Part shown: in pieces, positions 35,291 through 46,500 of the stretch | Numbering within the stretch: the stretch's first letter is position 1 | How the letters are laid out: every line of letters begins with the position of its first letter | DNA from: Cyrtodaria siliqua | Lineage: Eukaryota; Mollusca; Bivalvia; Adapedonta; Hiatellidae | Assembly (NCBI GenBank): GCA_037043455.1 | Contig: JAWPHD010011464.1 | Location: 19,656 to 83,655 of the forward strand | Reading direction: 5' to 3' | Length of the DNA stretch: 64,000 bases | Translations under genes and position numbers: made by a program | Notes under the pieces: model-generated | Told to the model about the DNA's origin: nothing | The model's input: only the letters and a program-made list of their open reading frames with translations | Database searches by the model: none

Positions 35291-35386
35291 TTATTTTCAT
35301 ATAAAACAGTCTATTAAATCATTTTAGAATTATTTTTTTTTGGATTTTGTGTTTCAGGATTTCAAGAATGTCATTACTCAATGTCA

Positions 35387-35392
35387 AATAAA
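35387..35392 (+). terminator. Candidate polyadenylation signal
   Basis: AATAAA within GTCAAATAAAACC, downstream of the zinc-finger stop codon. Support is positional only. Confidence 0.3.
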
Positions 35393-35606
35393 ACCTCAAT
35401 GAGTTCTGAGAATTTAATGTGTTTATCACTGAAACCAATCAGAATGCTTCATTCATATTTTCATTTGGTTCTGAGAATTGATTCAGTGTTTAAATAGCTG
35501 TGAGAAACATATTAAAACTGTATCTCTTAATGAGTAATGCATTTCTTGAAATCAAGAATCATAAAATTCTAAATATAAATAGAGGGTCTTACGTGAGTGC
35601 TCATTC

Positions 35607-35666
35607 ATTATTGAATTTATTAAACAAGTTGGCATTTTTGCCAACGAGTTTAATAAATTCAATAAT
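35607..35666. repeat. Hairpin, arms ~27 bp, T5 loop
   Basis: ATTATTGAATTTATTAAAC, then AAGTTGGCA, pairs with TGCCAACGAGTTTAATAAATTCAATAAT almost perfectly. Its TTTATTAAAC text also occurs in the longer hairpin at 61174-61320, suggesting a hairpin-element family. Confidence 0.8.
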
Positions 35667-36225
35667 AAATTAGCACGAATTAGAGATTCTATTTATTACA
35701 TAACTTATAACGTCACATTAGGTCAGAAAAAAAGATACATTAACGCGACGTCCACTAGTGGAATATCGAAAATACTGAATGGTGTTAATTACACTCCCAC
35801 ACCGTATGTTATGTGATAAAATGATTTAGTAGACTGTTATCAGGTTATAAATGGAGATCGGTCTTGGAATGTTGATTCCTGTTGGTGCTGTACACTCTCT
35901 TTGTTATAGTGCGCCCGAAACACAGATTCATTTCAACTTACAAATGCAACAAAATCAATTTTACTAGTGATGAACTCCATGCAGTTCTTATCATTGTAAA
36001 ATTCTCCGTCACTACATCTTACTGTAACTGTTCTAGACAAGCTGCCTTCCCAAACTTTTCTAGTACATTTATTTGAGAGACTATTCTCACACAATATATT
36101 AGTAAGTTGAATTTCTTTTCGGTCCAACTTTACATCATCATTATTACTTTAACAGTATTTTACATACCGGTGCTTCAAACAAAGACTTTCCACCAGTCAT
36201 GCGTTTTTTTTGAATGTCCGATTAA

Positions 36226-37536
36226 GTTTTTAGCTCTTCTGATCAAAGATCAGCAGAATTTATGCCGTGGTGCGGTGTCCATCGTCCGAAGTCATAGTTG
36301 ATCCTGGCAAAAATTCATGTTGATGTGAAATCCAAGATGGCCACCAAAGCTAAAAACAGATTTTAAAAAAAACAAGCTTTTAGCGACTACTTGAAAACTA
36401 TACGTGATATTGATATGGGACTTTTTCTAAAATGATCAGCATGAATGATGTTGGTCGACCATCTTTGTTTACATAGAGTTATACTGTAAAAACTTATAGA
36501 GCTATTCCTTTGAAACTACTCGACACATTTTTATGAAACTTCACAGGCATGTTGCTCTTGATGTCTAATTGATCCTAGCAAAATTTCAGATCGGCCAGAA
36601 ATTCAAGATGGCTGCCACAGCTAAAAATAGATTTTTAAAAAAGAAGTTTGTAGCGACTACATCTTGAAAACTATAAGTGATATTGATATGGGACTTTTTG
36701 TAAAATGATCAGCATGACATGTTGGTTATCAGAGTCAAACATTATTTTGATTCGACGTTAAACATGGCTGTCAGTGGCCATCTTTGTTTACATAGAGTTA
36801 TATAATGAAAACTTGTAGCGACTACGCCTCTGAAACTACTTGACGGATTTTCATGAAACTTCACAGGAATGTTGCTCTTGATGTCTAATTGATCCTAGCA
36901 AAATATATTCAAACAAGAGGTCAATGACCTTGAAGCTCTACTGATTGATTTTGATTTCAGGAAGTAGTCGCTACAGACTTGTTTTTAGAAAAATTATTTT
37001 TAGCCGTGGCGGCCATCTTGAATTTCCGGCCGACCTGAAATTTTGCTAGGATCAATAAGACATCAAGAGCAACATTCCTGTGAAGTTTCATGAAAATCCG
37101 TCAAGTAGTTTCAGAGGAGTAGTCGCTACAAGTTTTCATTATATAACTCTATGTAAACAAAGATGGCCACTGGCAGCCATGTTTAACGTCGAATCAAAAT
37201 AATGTTTGACTCTGATAACCATCATGTCATGCTGATCATTTTAGAAAAAGTCCCATATCAATATCACTTATAATTTTCAAGAAGTAGTCGCTACAAACTT
37301 GTTTTTTTAAAACCTATTTTTAGATTTGGCGGCCATCTTGGACTTCACATCAACATGAATTTTTGCTAGGATCAACTAGACTACATGGGCAACATTTCTG
37401 TAAAGTTTCATGAAAATCCATTGAGTAGTTTCAGAGGAGTTGTCGCTACAATAAAAGTTTACAGACGGACAGACGGAGGACGGACGCCGCACCACGGCAT
37501 AAGCTCTGCTGATCTCTGATCAGTAGAGCTAAAAAC
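36226..37536. mobile_element. 1.3-kb palindromic foldback element
   Basis: It starts GTTTTTAGCTCTTCTGATC and ends with the complement (GATCAGTAGAGCTAAAAAC). The two halves are inverted copies over most of their length: TTTATGCCGTGGTGCGGTG is answered by CCGCACCACGGCATAAG, and the 'AAGATGG(C)NGCC', 'GTAGCGACTAC' and 'CATGAAACTTCACAGG' phrases appear in both orientations. Within each half there is also a direct ~340-bp duplication. No protein is encoded. A fragment of the same family is at 24117. Confidence 0.8.
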
Positions 37537-37756
37537 AACTTTGGCAGAAACAAACGCCCCAAACAATAGGTCAGATATTTTCTCCATAATATCTCCTTTT
37601 TATTGCTCCTAGTGTGATATCTAATCTGATCTGATTAAGTCATGATTTGGCTGCAACCTACAGGAGCGTAGTTGCCTTAATTTATTTTATTTTATTAACA
37701 AATCTATTTCAGGCTGAAAAAGAAGATCACCTTTATTTAACAGTGTATTTTATTTA
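37537..37756. other. Intergenic, no gene seen
   Basis: AT-rich spacer between the palindromic element and the next hairpin. Confidence 0.3.
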
Positions 37757-37884
37757 AGAAATAGAACATCATTTACGGAGAATTATCCTGTATAATATCA
37801 TGGTTTGGAGTTCAATTGTAAACAATTGAACGACAAACCGTGATATATTACAAGATAATTCATCGTAAACAATGTTCTATTTCT
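37757..37884. repeat. 128-bp near-perfect hairpin
   Basis: The left arm starts AGAAATAGAACATCATTTACG and the right arm ends CGTAAACAATGTTCTATTTCT. The centre, TTCAATTGTAAACAATTGAA, is itself palindromic. It is probably a small foldback mobile element or its scar. Reversed CTAATACCCC/GGGTGTATTAG phrases at 37887 and 38080 may mark a larger element. Confidence 0.8.
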
Positions 37885-38117
37885 ATTCTAATACCCCTAA
37901 AATGTGAAAATAACGCACACATCTGAAACCTTTTGCATTGCTTTGCTTTCTCTCCTAACGTTGCAAACATTACAGTGATATCTTTCGCATTGCCTTGCTT
38001 ATTCTCCTAACGTTGCAAACGTTACAGTAATATATCGTTGAATATAACGAGATATTTTAAACTAGGCCATATAGTGCGGGTGTATTAGAATAAGTAAGTA
38101 AGCAAATAGTTTATTAA

Positions 38118-38271
38118 CCCTTTCGCTGTCACGGTCGAAAACATTAATTAAGCACACAACGTTCAGGCTGTCAGGGTTTACACAGTTCGCCACTCAGTAA
38201 GAATAATGTATTACTGGAAGGTTTGAATTCAAATGTTTGCAGACGACACTTGAAATTTGGCAGCGAAAGGG
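38118..38271. mobile_element. piggyBac-like MITE, 154 bp, TTAA duplication
   Basis: CCCTTTCGCTGTC at the left end is inverted as GGCAGCGAAAGGG at the right. Both ends are flanked by TTAA (38114-38117 and 38272-38275). TTAA target duplication and CCC/GGG ends are hallmarks of the piggyBac superfamily. It is too short to encode a transposase. Confidence 0.75.
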
Positions 38272-38332
38272 TTAAAGTGACATGTGCATATACAATTAAA
38301 AAATAAATGTACACAAAATAGCAAATAAAGCA

Positions 38333-40409
38333 ACCAGCCCAATGGGCCTATATGTCACTATATATAACCCAGCCCAATGGGCCTATAAGTCACTATCTAT
38401 AACCCAGCCCAATGGGCCTATAAGTCACTATATATAACCCAGCCCAATGGGCCTATATGTCACTATATATAACCCAGCCCAATGGGCCTATAAGTCACTA
38501 TATATAACCCAGCCCAATGGGCCTATATGTCACTATCTATAACCCAGCCCAATGGGCCTATATGTCACTATCTATAACCCAACCCAATGGGCCTATATGT
38601 CACTATATATAACCCAGCCCAATGGGCCTATATGTCACTATATATAACCCAGCCCAATGGGCCTATATGTCACTATATAAAACCCAGCCCAATGGGCCTA
38701 TATATAACCCAGCCCAATGGGCCTATATGTCATTATATATAACCCAGCCCAATGGGCCTATATGTCACTATATATAACCCAGCCCAATGGGCCTATATGT
38801 CACTATCTATAACCCAGCCCAATGGGCCTATAATTCACTATATATTACCCAGCCCAATGGGCCTATATGTCACTATATATATAACCCAGCCCAATGGGCC
38901 TATATGTCACTATATATAACCCAGCCCAATGGGCCTATAAGTCACTATCTATAACCCAGCCCAATGGGCCTATATGTCACTATATATAACCCAGCCCAAT
39001 GGCCTGTATGTCACTATCTATAACCCAGCCCAATGGGCCTATATGTCACTATTTATACCCCAGCCCAATGGGCCTATATGTCACTATATATAACCCAGCC
39101 CAATGGGCATATATGTCACTATATATAACCCAGCCCAAAGGGCCTATATGTCACTATATATAACCCAGCCCAATGGGCCTATATGTCACTATATATAACC
39201 CAGCCCAATGGGCCTATATGTCACTATATATAACCCAGCCCAATGGGCCTATAAGTCACTATCTATAACCCAGCCCAATGGGCCTATATGTCACTATATA
39301 TAACCCAGCCCAATGAGTCTATATGTCACTATATATAACCCAGCCCAATGGGCCTATAAGTCACTATCTATAACCCAGCCCAATGGGCCTATATGTCACT
39401 ATATATAACCCAGCCCAATGGGCCTATATGTCACTATCTATAACCCAACCCAATGGGCCTATATGTCACTATATATAACCCAGCCCAATGGGCCTATATG
39501 TCACTATATATTACCCAGCCCAATGGGCCTATATGTCACTATCTATAACCCAGCCCAATGGGCCTATATGTCACTATATATAACCCAGCCCAATGGGCCT
39601 ATATGTCACTATATAAAACCCAGCCCAATGGGCCTATATATAACCCAGCCCAATGGGCCTATATGTCATTATATATAACCCAGCCCAATGGGCCTATATG
39701 TCACTATATATAACCCAGCCCAATGGGCCTATATGTCACTATCTATAACCCAGCCCAATGGGCCTATAATTCACTATATATAACCCAGCCCAATGGGCCT
39801 ATATGTCACTATATATATAACCCAGCCCAATGGGCCTATATGTCACTATATATAACCCAGCCCAATGGGCCTAAAAGTCACTATCTATAACCCAGCCCAA
39901 TGGGCCTATATGTCACTATATATAACCCAGCCCAATGGCCTATATGTCACTATCTATAACCCAGCCCAATGGGCCTATATGTCACTATTTATACCCCAGC
40001 CCAATGGGCCTATATGTCACTATATATAACCCAGCCCAATGGGCATGTATGTCACTATATATAACCCAGCCCAAAGGGCCTATATGTCACTATATATAAC
40101 CCAGCCCAATGAGCCTATATGTCACTATATATAACCCAGCCCAATGGGCCTATATGTCACTATATATAACCCAGCCCAATGGGCCTATAAGTCACTATCT
40201 ATAACACAGCCCAATGGGCCTATATGTCAGTATATATAACCCAGCCCAATGGGCCTATATGTCACTATATATAACCCAGCCCAATGGGCCTATATGTCAC
40301 TATATATAACCCAGCCCAATGGGCCTATAAGTCACTATCTATAACCCAGCCCAATGGGCCTATATGTCACTATATATAACCCAGCCCAATGGGCCTATAT
40401 GTCACTATA
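38333..40409. repeat. 35-bp minisatellite, about 58 units
   Basis: The unit is AACCCAGCCCAATGGGCCTA followed by TATGTCACTATATAT, with TAAG/TATG and ATCT/ATAT variants. Each unit has the short palindrome GCCCAATGGGC. Blocks with matching rare variants (for example TATAAAACCC at 38677 and 39613, offset 936) show internal duplication. The MGLYVTIYNPAQ frame is an artefact of the repeat. Confidence 0.93.
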
Positions 40410-41348
40410 TATGTCACAGGATGACATATACAGGTATTAAGAACCTGTATATCTCACCATTGTGTTGTGTTTTAAACATTTAATGAGTTCATCATCTCTT
40501 TTCATCACTCATTTCATCTTTCAATCTACTTTCTCTTTACCTTACGTTAGACATTTCAAATTAGGATGACCACCTTTAAACTTCAGTAATATTTCACAGG
40601 TGAGTAAATTTAACCTTTGACACGACTAACCTGGCGTGAAAATTATGCGCGCAGTTGAACATCTCAGTTAGTAGAGAAAGGACAGAAGCTATTGCCATTT
40701 TGCAATCTTTATATTTATCTTGTAAAAGGAAATATATATATTCAGGTTAGTTATATGTTTGTTTATGAGACATGTATCAATCATTGTGTTAATTACTTTT
40801 CTCTGGAAATGGTTATTTTAGGAGTTATTTAGTTTATAAGAATTCGTCAATTTTCATGTACAGTTCAATTCCAAGATGGCGATCCTTTGTTATTTTCAAT
40901 TAGAACTTTCTTGTGCATTCAGCCTGTTATTAGGTCTGAATGTATTTTCTATACAATACTTCACTTGTGATTATATTAATTGAGATGCTTTTTCCATTCA
41001 TCATTGTTATTTCCATTCAGGCATTGTCTTTATTCATTTTATTCATGTCATCGTTATTATGCATTAGACTCATACATTGTTATATATATATATTCAGATA
41101 TACAGAGAACCACGAATCTTGTTTTAACTGAGTGTATACCCGTGCAAGACGTGCCATGGCGGAATGAAGGTCGTAGTAGGTTGTAGCGTGAGACAGGATG
41201 TGGGTAGAGTGACATCGGAGGGCATGGATGACGTTTAACCCCGGGGTATATTGAACCTAGTGTTTTCGGCGTGTAGCAGATACATGTATATCTAGATACA
41301 TTTTAGTGTGTGCACATTCGCGTGGAACATTATAACGTTAGAATCAAT
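40410..41348. other. Segment interrupting the 35-bp array
   Basis: Starts ATGTCACAGGATGACATATACAGG and contains unique AT-rich sequence with no supported gene. Together with the 250-bp units that follow, it separates the main 35-bp array from a small remainder at 42003-42115. Confidence 0.5.
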
Positions 41349-41382
41349 GGGCGCCAAATGTCACAGGGCTAGAAAAATGTGC

Positions 41383-41454
41383 AGCCAGACCGGGGCTCGA
41401 ACCCGGGACCTTCGGACTATCGTTCCGATGCTCTACCGACTGAGCTAACCGGCC
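41383..41454 (-). tRNA. tRNA-like sequence, anticodon position GAT (Ile-like), probable pseudogene
   Basis: A 72-nt cloverleaf can be drawn: acceptor pairs 6 of 7, D arm GCTC/GAGC, anticodon stem TCGGA/TCCGA, TΨC stem CCGGG/CCCGG with TTCGAGC loop. A box TAGCTCAGTCGG and B box GGTTCGAGCCC are present. The anticodon loop ACGATAG has C at position 33 where U is almost universal. It is probably a tRNA-derived repeat rather than a working tRNA. Confidence 0.4.
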
Positions 41455-41632
41455 AGACAATGCAACATCAATCTACCTGTTAGATATCCATAACCGTGAC
41501 ACACTCCCCCTACAGACTGAAATTCGTCCTCGAATTTCCATGGGTACAGAGAATCATTTGCATGTTTCTCGAAGTTTACTCAGTCACGGTCCCCCGTTGG
41601 GCGCCAAATGTCACAGGGCTAGAAAAATGTGC

Positions 41633-41704
41633 AGCCAGACCGGGGCTCGAACCCGGGGCCTTCGGACTACCGTTCCGATGCTCTACCGACTGAGCTAATC
41701 GGCC
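41633..41704 (-). tRNA. tRNA-like sequence, anticodon position GGT (Thr-like), probable pseudogene
   Basis: The same structure as the copy 250 bp upstream, with loop ACGGTAG (C33) and minor changes (AGGCC in the variable region, GATTAGC in the 5' part). Confidence 0.35.
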
Positions 41705-41882
41705 AGACAATGCAACATCAATCTACCTGTTAGATATCCATAACCGTGACACACTCCCCCTACAGACTGAAATTCGTCCTCGAATTTCCATGGGTACAGA
41801 GAATCATTTGCATGTTTCTCGAAGTTTACTCAGTCACGGTCCCCCGTTGGGCGCCAAATGTCACAGGGCTAGAAAAATGTGC

Positions 41883-41954
41883 AGCCAGACCGGGGCTCGA
41901 ACCCGGGACTTTCGGACTACCGTTCCGACGATCTACCGACTGAGCTAACCGGCC
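41883..41954 (-). tRNA. tRNA-like sequence, anticodon position GGT, damaged D arm
   Basis: Third copy. The D stem reads GCTC/GATC, so pairing is lost, and the loop again is ACGGTAG. Most likely non-functional. Confidence 0.3.
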
Positions 41955-42002
41955 AGACAATGCAACATCAATCTACCTGTTAGATATCCATAAACCGTGA
42001 CC

Positions 42003-42115
42003 TATATAACCCAGCCCAATGTGCCTATATGTCACTATATATAACCCAGCCCAATGGGCCTATATGTCACTATCTATAACCCAGCCCAATGGGCCTATAA
42101 GTCACTATCTATAAA
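42003..42115. repeat. Three residual units of the 35-bp array
   Basis: ATATAACCCAGCCCAATGTG and two further units after the 250-bp triplication. They restore the array seen at 38333-40409, supporting insertion or expansion of the intervening segment within one array. Confidence 0.85.
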
Positions 42116-42419
42116 TACCAGTATTACGATCACATGATATAAACAGAAATTACAGCGATGTTATATATTTAAATAAACAGTGAATTCAGTACATATCAAA
42201 ATATGTTAACAAATTCAATATAAGTTTAATAATACAATAACTCATACTACAATATATAAAGTTGAGTTTCTTCTATTATTATACCCATGTTTTTCTCAAA
42301 TGAAACTCTACACCCAGGGGGTCAAAATGTCAAATACATTAAAAATTCAATTACACTGTCATTTTTCCATATTTTTGCACATAACATGGTATATGTAATT
42401 TGCTTATGAACATGATCAA
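42116..42419. other. AT-rich, no gene seen
   Basis: No supported reading frame or RNA. Text near 42290-42410 already resembles the 207-bp repeat that follows. Confidence 0.4.
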
Positions 42420-43325
42420 AGATTAAACAACATATGAAACGATTTTATTATTTCGAACTCGAACGTCTGCCCAGGGGCCCAGGGTGGGTGGGGTGGGGTG
42501 GGGTGGAGTGGAAGGGGGATCTGTTTTTTGTTTGTTGTTTTTTTGTAATTATGTCTTAAATGAAACAATATGATGATGGCTCTGCACCAGGGCCCTCAGG
42601 GGGTCAAAAATTCAATTACACAAACAATTCAATTACACTGTAATTTGTTCCATATTTTTGCACATAACTTGGTGGTGTATGTAACTGTCTATGAAAGATA
42701 AACAACATATGAAACGATTTTATTATTTCAAACTCGGACATCTGCCCAGGGGCCCAGGGTCTCCAATGAAACAATATGATGATGGCTCTTCACCCAGGGC
42801 CCTCAGGAGGTCAAAAGGTCAATTACACAAACAATTCAATTACACTGTATTTGTTTCCATATTTTTGCACATAACTTTGTGGTGTATGTAACTGTCTATG
42901 AAAGATAAACAACATATGAAACGATTTTATTATTTCGAACTCGGACATCTGCCCAGGGGCCCAGGGTCTCCAATGAAACAATATGATGATGGCTCTTCAC
43001 CCAGGGCCCTCAGGAGGTCAAAAGGTCAATTACACAAACAATTCAATTACACTGTATTTTTTTTCATATTTTTGCACATAACTTGGTGGTGTATGTAACT
43101 GTCTATGAAAGATAAACAACATATCAAACGATTTTATTATTTCGAACTCGGACGTCTGGTTTTTTTAAAAAATTGTGTCTCAAATGAAACATTATGATGA
43201 TGGGATTACACTGTATACATTTGTTTCCTCATACTTCATCGGTGGGGGCCTGGGGGAAGGGGCATCAAAAACACTAATAATTAAATTATAGTGGTATTTT
43301 TTCATACTTTTGCACATTAGTTGGT
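42420..43325. repeat. ~207-bp tandem repeat, 4 to 5 copies
   Basis: Units carry AAAGATAAACAACATATGAA, ACGATTTTATTATTTCGAAC, CTGCCCAGGGGCCCAGGGT and TTTTTGCACATAACTTGG. Two units (42691 and 42898) are spaced exactly 207 bp. The last unit is broken by the LINE insertion and related text resumes at 48870. Confidence 0.85.
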
Positions 43326-43523
43326 ATAATAGTAATAATAATAATAATAAATTCTTTATTTCATGAAGGTACAACTCATTAAGATTATACAAACAATTGC
43401 ACAACACTTATCTTCCATGAGGCCTTCTGATAACAACAGCAACTTATAAACAATAGCAAGTGAATAAATGCACGTAACATTAATACTATGTTTCAAGCTG
43501 GCATTCAAAACAAGTATTCACTA

Positions 43524-46500
43524 TTAACACAACTTAATTTGAGCAGAACACCTGTTATCTTGAAATAGAAACAATTTATAATTGTGTTTGAAAGCATAAA
43601 TAGAAACAGAAGTCCGGATATTTTCTGGGATTGAATTCCAAGTCCGCATGGCAACATAGTTAAAAGATTGTTTTAAATATTCGGATTTAGGTCTAGGATG
43701 CTTAATGTCATGTTTAATGCATGATCTTAAATTATATCTGCTATTTTCAGAAAATGTTATTAATTTACTTATGTATATTGGTGTAAGATTATGAATTGCT
43801 TTATAAACTAACACACCTACTTGAAATTTACATCTTGTTTCAAATGACATCCAATTTAACTCATTGAAAAGATTTGCAGAAGGTGTATGTAAAGGTTTTA
43901 TCAAAATCCAGCGTGCGATGCTTTTTTGTAAAGTAACAACCTTTGTAAAATTTAATTTAGTACAATTACTCCAGAGGATAGATCCATAATCAAATATTGG
44001 AACTAAATATGCATTATAGAATAGCTTTTTCATATCAAGTGTCAAATATTTAGATATTCGTCTTAAAAGAGTGAATTTACTCGATATATGATTACAGACT
44101 TTGCTTATCTGAACATCCCACTTTAGATGTTGATCTATTGTAATTCCGAGAAGTTTTTGAGAAGACACTGATTGTATCAGGCAATTATCTATCGAAAGCG
44201 TGAGTTTTCGAGAATGGTTTATTTTATATTTTGAACCTAATAGCATACATGTTGTTTTTGTAGGATTTATAACCATGTTATTTATAGTGCACCATTTATT
44301 TATGTTATTTAAGTCAGTTTGTAATTTATTCTCAATGGATGACACATCCAGCCCTGATGTATGTAGCGTGGAGTCATCAGCATACATGTCAACTGAAGCT
44401 TCTTTGGAAGCTAAAGGTAGATCATTTACATAAATCAAGAACAAAAGTGGTCCTAGGATAGATCCCTGAGGGACACCTGATTTGATGATTCTCTCCTCAG
44501 ATTGATACTGTCCAACTCTGACTACTTGTGTCCTGTTAGACAGATATGACTGAAACCAACGTATTGTTAAAGTCGAAAAATGATACAAATGCAGTTTGTA
44601 TAATAGTATCTCATGATCAACCATATCAAACGCCTTTCTCATGTCAAGGAAAACACTGCCAACAAAGTTTCCAGAATCAATTTGTTTCAACCAGCTATCA
44701 ACAAGGTTAATAAGTGCTGTTTGGCAAGAATGATTTTTACGAAATCCAGATTGAGCCGAGTACAAAATATTAAATTGTTGAAAGAAAGAGTGCAGTTGCG
44801 CAGCAACATGCTTCTCAAATATTTTGGAAATTGTTGGTAATAATGAGATAGGTCTATAATTGTTCGGGTCATCTTTTGGTCCATTTTTGTGTATTGGTAA
44901 CACGCATGCCTTTTTTAGCTGATCAGGAAATATGCCTTGATCTATGCATTTATTTATGATTGAAGTGATAGCATTAATGATACAATCCGATGCTGCTTTT
45001 ATAATACGAGGTCCAATACCATCTATACCTTTTGCTTTATTTATATCTAATTTATCAATTATTAGCCTTACTTCGAAAATCGAGATGTAATCTATTTTAA
45101 ATATTGCCTGTTTTAATTTATTATCAATACGTTTTTTTAATTCAGCGTAGTTATTTGCATATATTGGAGTTTTGTTTATTGTATTAGCAATATTAACAAA
45201 GTGGTCATTTAGAGCGTCAGCTATATTTTTCTCCCCCTCAGTTGAAACATTATTAATATTTAAAATTGGTGGTAATTTTATAACAGTTTGATTGGTCTGT
45301 GCAGATATTGATTTAAGATGCGACCAAATAAATTTAGAGTCTTTTTTATCTTTAATTGCATTTGCAAAAAACTTTTTCTTACCTAAAGTAATCAGATGGT
45401 TAGTTTTATTCCTCCATTTTTTATATTCTGGCCATTTTTTAGCTTTATTGAACTTATCACGTAATTTTCTTGCCTCTTTAATTTTATCAGAGTACCATTC
45501 AGGCTGTTTTGGGCGTTTAATGCGTCTCTGTTTTAAAGGAGCATGTTTAGAAAGAGCATAGTTTAACACTGAGTATAAATATGCAAGTGAAGTGTTTGGA
45601 TCAGTGAGTGTTTCAGCAGTATTTATTCCTGAATTATATAACTCATTTTTAAATTCTTGTTCATCAAATTTGCCAAATGATCTGTAATTAATAGTTGTAT
45701 GACCGTTTAGCGAATCTTGATTTTGTCGTTTAATTTTCCTAATAAAACATACTGGATAATGATCACTCATGCATATGAATGGTACATTTATTTCGATTAC
45801 ATTTTCAGGATGTGTAGTATAGATATGATCAATTATTTTAGAACTTGAAATTGTCACTCTGGTAGGCATGTTGATTAATTGCACAAGACCTTGATTAATG
45901 AGAAAATCTGACAATTTTTGATTGTCAAAGCCAGCCGTAGGAGAGTAATTGATATTAATATCACCTAGAATGTATATTTCTTCGATTTCCTTTGAGGAAA
46001 CGCTATACTGATCTTCAAAAGTATCAATCCAAGATTGTAAAGAATTAGGAGGTCTATATATGAAAGACAGAATAAATGGCTTGCTATTTGGAAAACGTAT
46101 TTCTAGCCAAATACTTTCTATTAAATCATTTTCAAGATCAAATCTACGTACTGATGGAATCTTATCACTAATATATACTAAAATACCATCTCCCTGTTTA
46201 TGAGTTCTATCTTTTCTTTCGGATTTATATCCATTAACATGAAGTTCATTATCCGATACATTTTCGGAAAGGAATGTCTCACACAAGCCTAAAATATTGA
46301 CAGAATCATGATGCCGAAGAAGTAGTTTTAACTCGTCAAGCTTAGGCATTATATGTTGCACATTTAGGTTTGCTATTTTTAATCCCTTTTGTTTTAATTT
46401 GAAAAATGATTCCGAAATATGTGTGTTACAATGTATATCCATCCTTCCACTACCATCCAATTTATAATTTGTGCTAATAGGTTTCAGATATGTACAAGCA

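Larger units (their letters stand above)
35291..36225. other. Intergenic, no gene seen
   Basis: Apart from the hairpin at 35607-35666 and the polyA candidate, this is AT-rich sequence. Short open frames on both strands around 35882-36301 overlap each other and carry no recognisable motif. Confidence 0.35.
41349..41998. repeat. 250-bp tandem unit, 2.6 copies, with tRNA-like core
   Basis: Units start GGGCGCCAAATGTCACAGGG at 41349, 41599 and 41849 (exact 250-bp spacing). Each holds a minus-strand tRNA-like cassette and ends near CACTCCCCCTACAGACTG and TCAGTCACGGTCCCCCGTT; the last is truncated. The copies are nearly identical, so the triplication is recent. The frames reading RPGLEPGTFGLPFR across the tRNA core are not genes. 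Confidence 0.85.

Noticed and set aside
39418..39678. MGLYVTIYNPAQ repeat ORF
   Set aside because: Product of the 35-bp minisatellite; 35 is not a multiple of 3, so it survives only where unit lengths vary.
41496..41943. Duplicated 65-residue ORFs containing RPGLEPGTFGLPFR
   Set aside because: They read through the tRNA-like core and spacer of the 250-bp units on the opposite strand; a known kind of false ORF.
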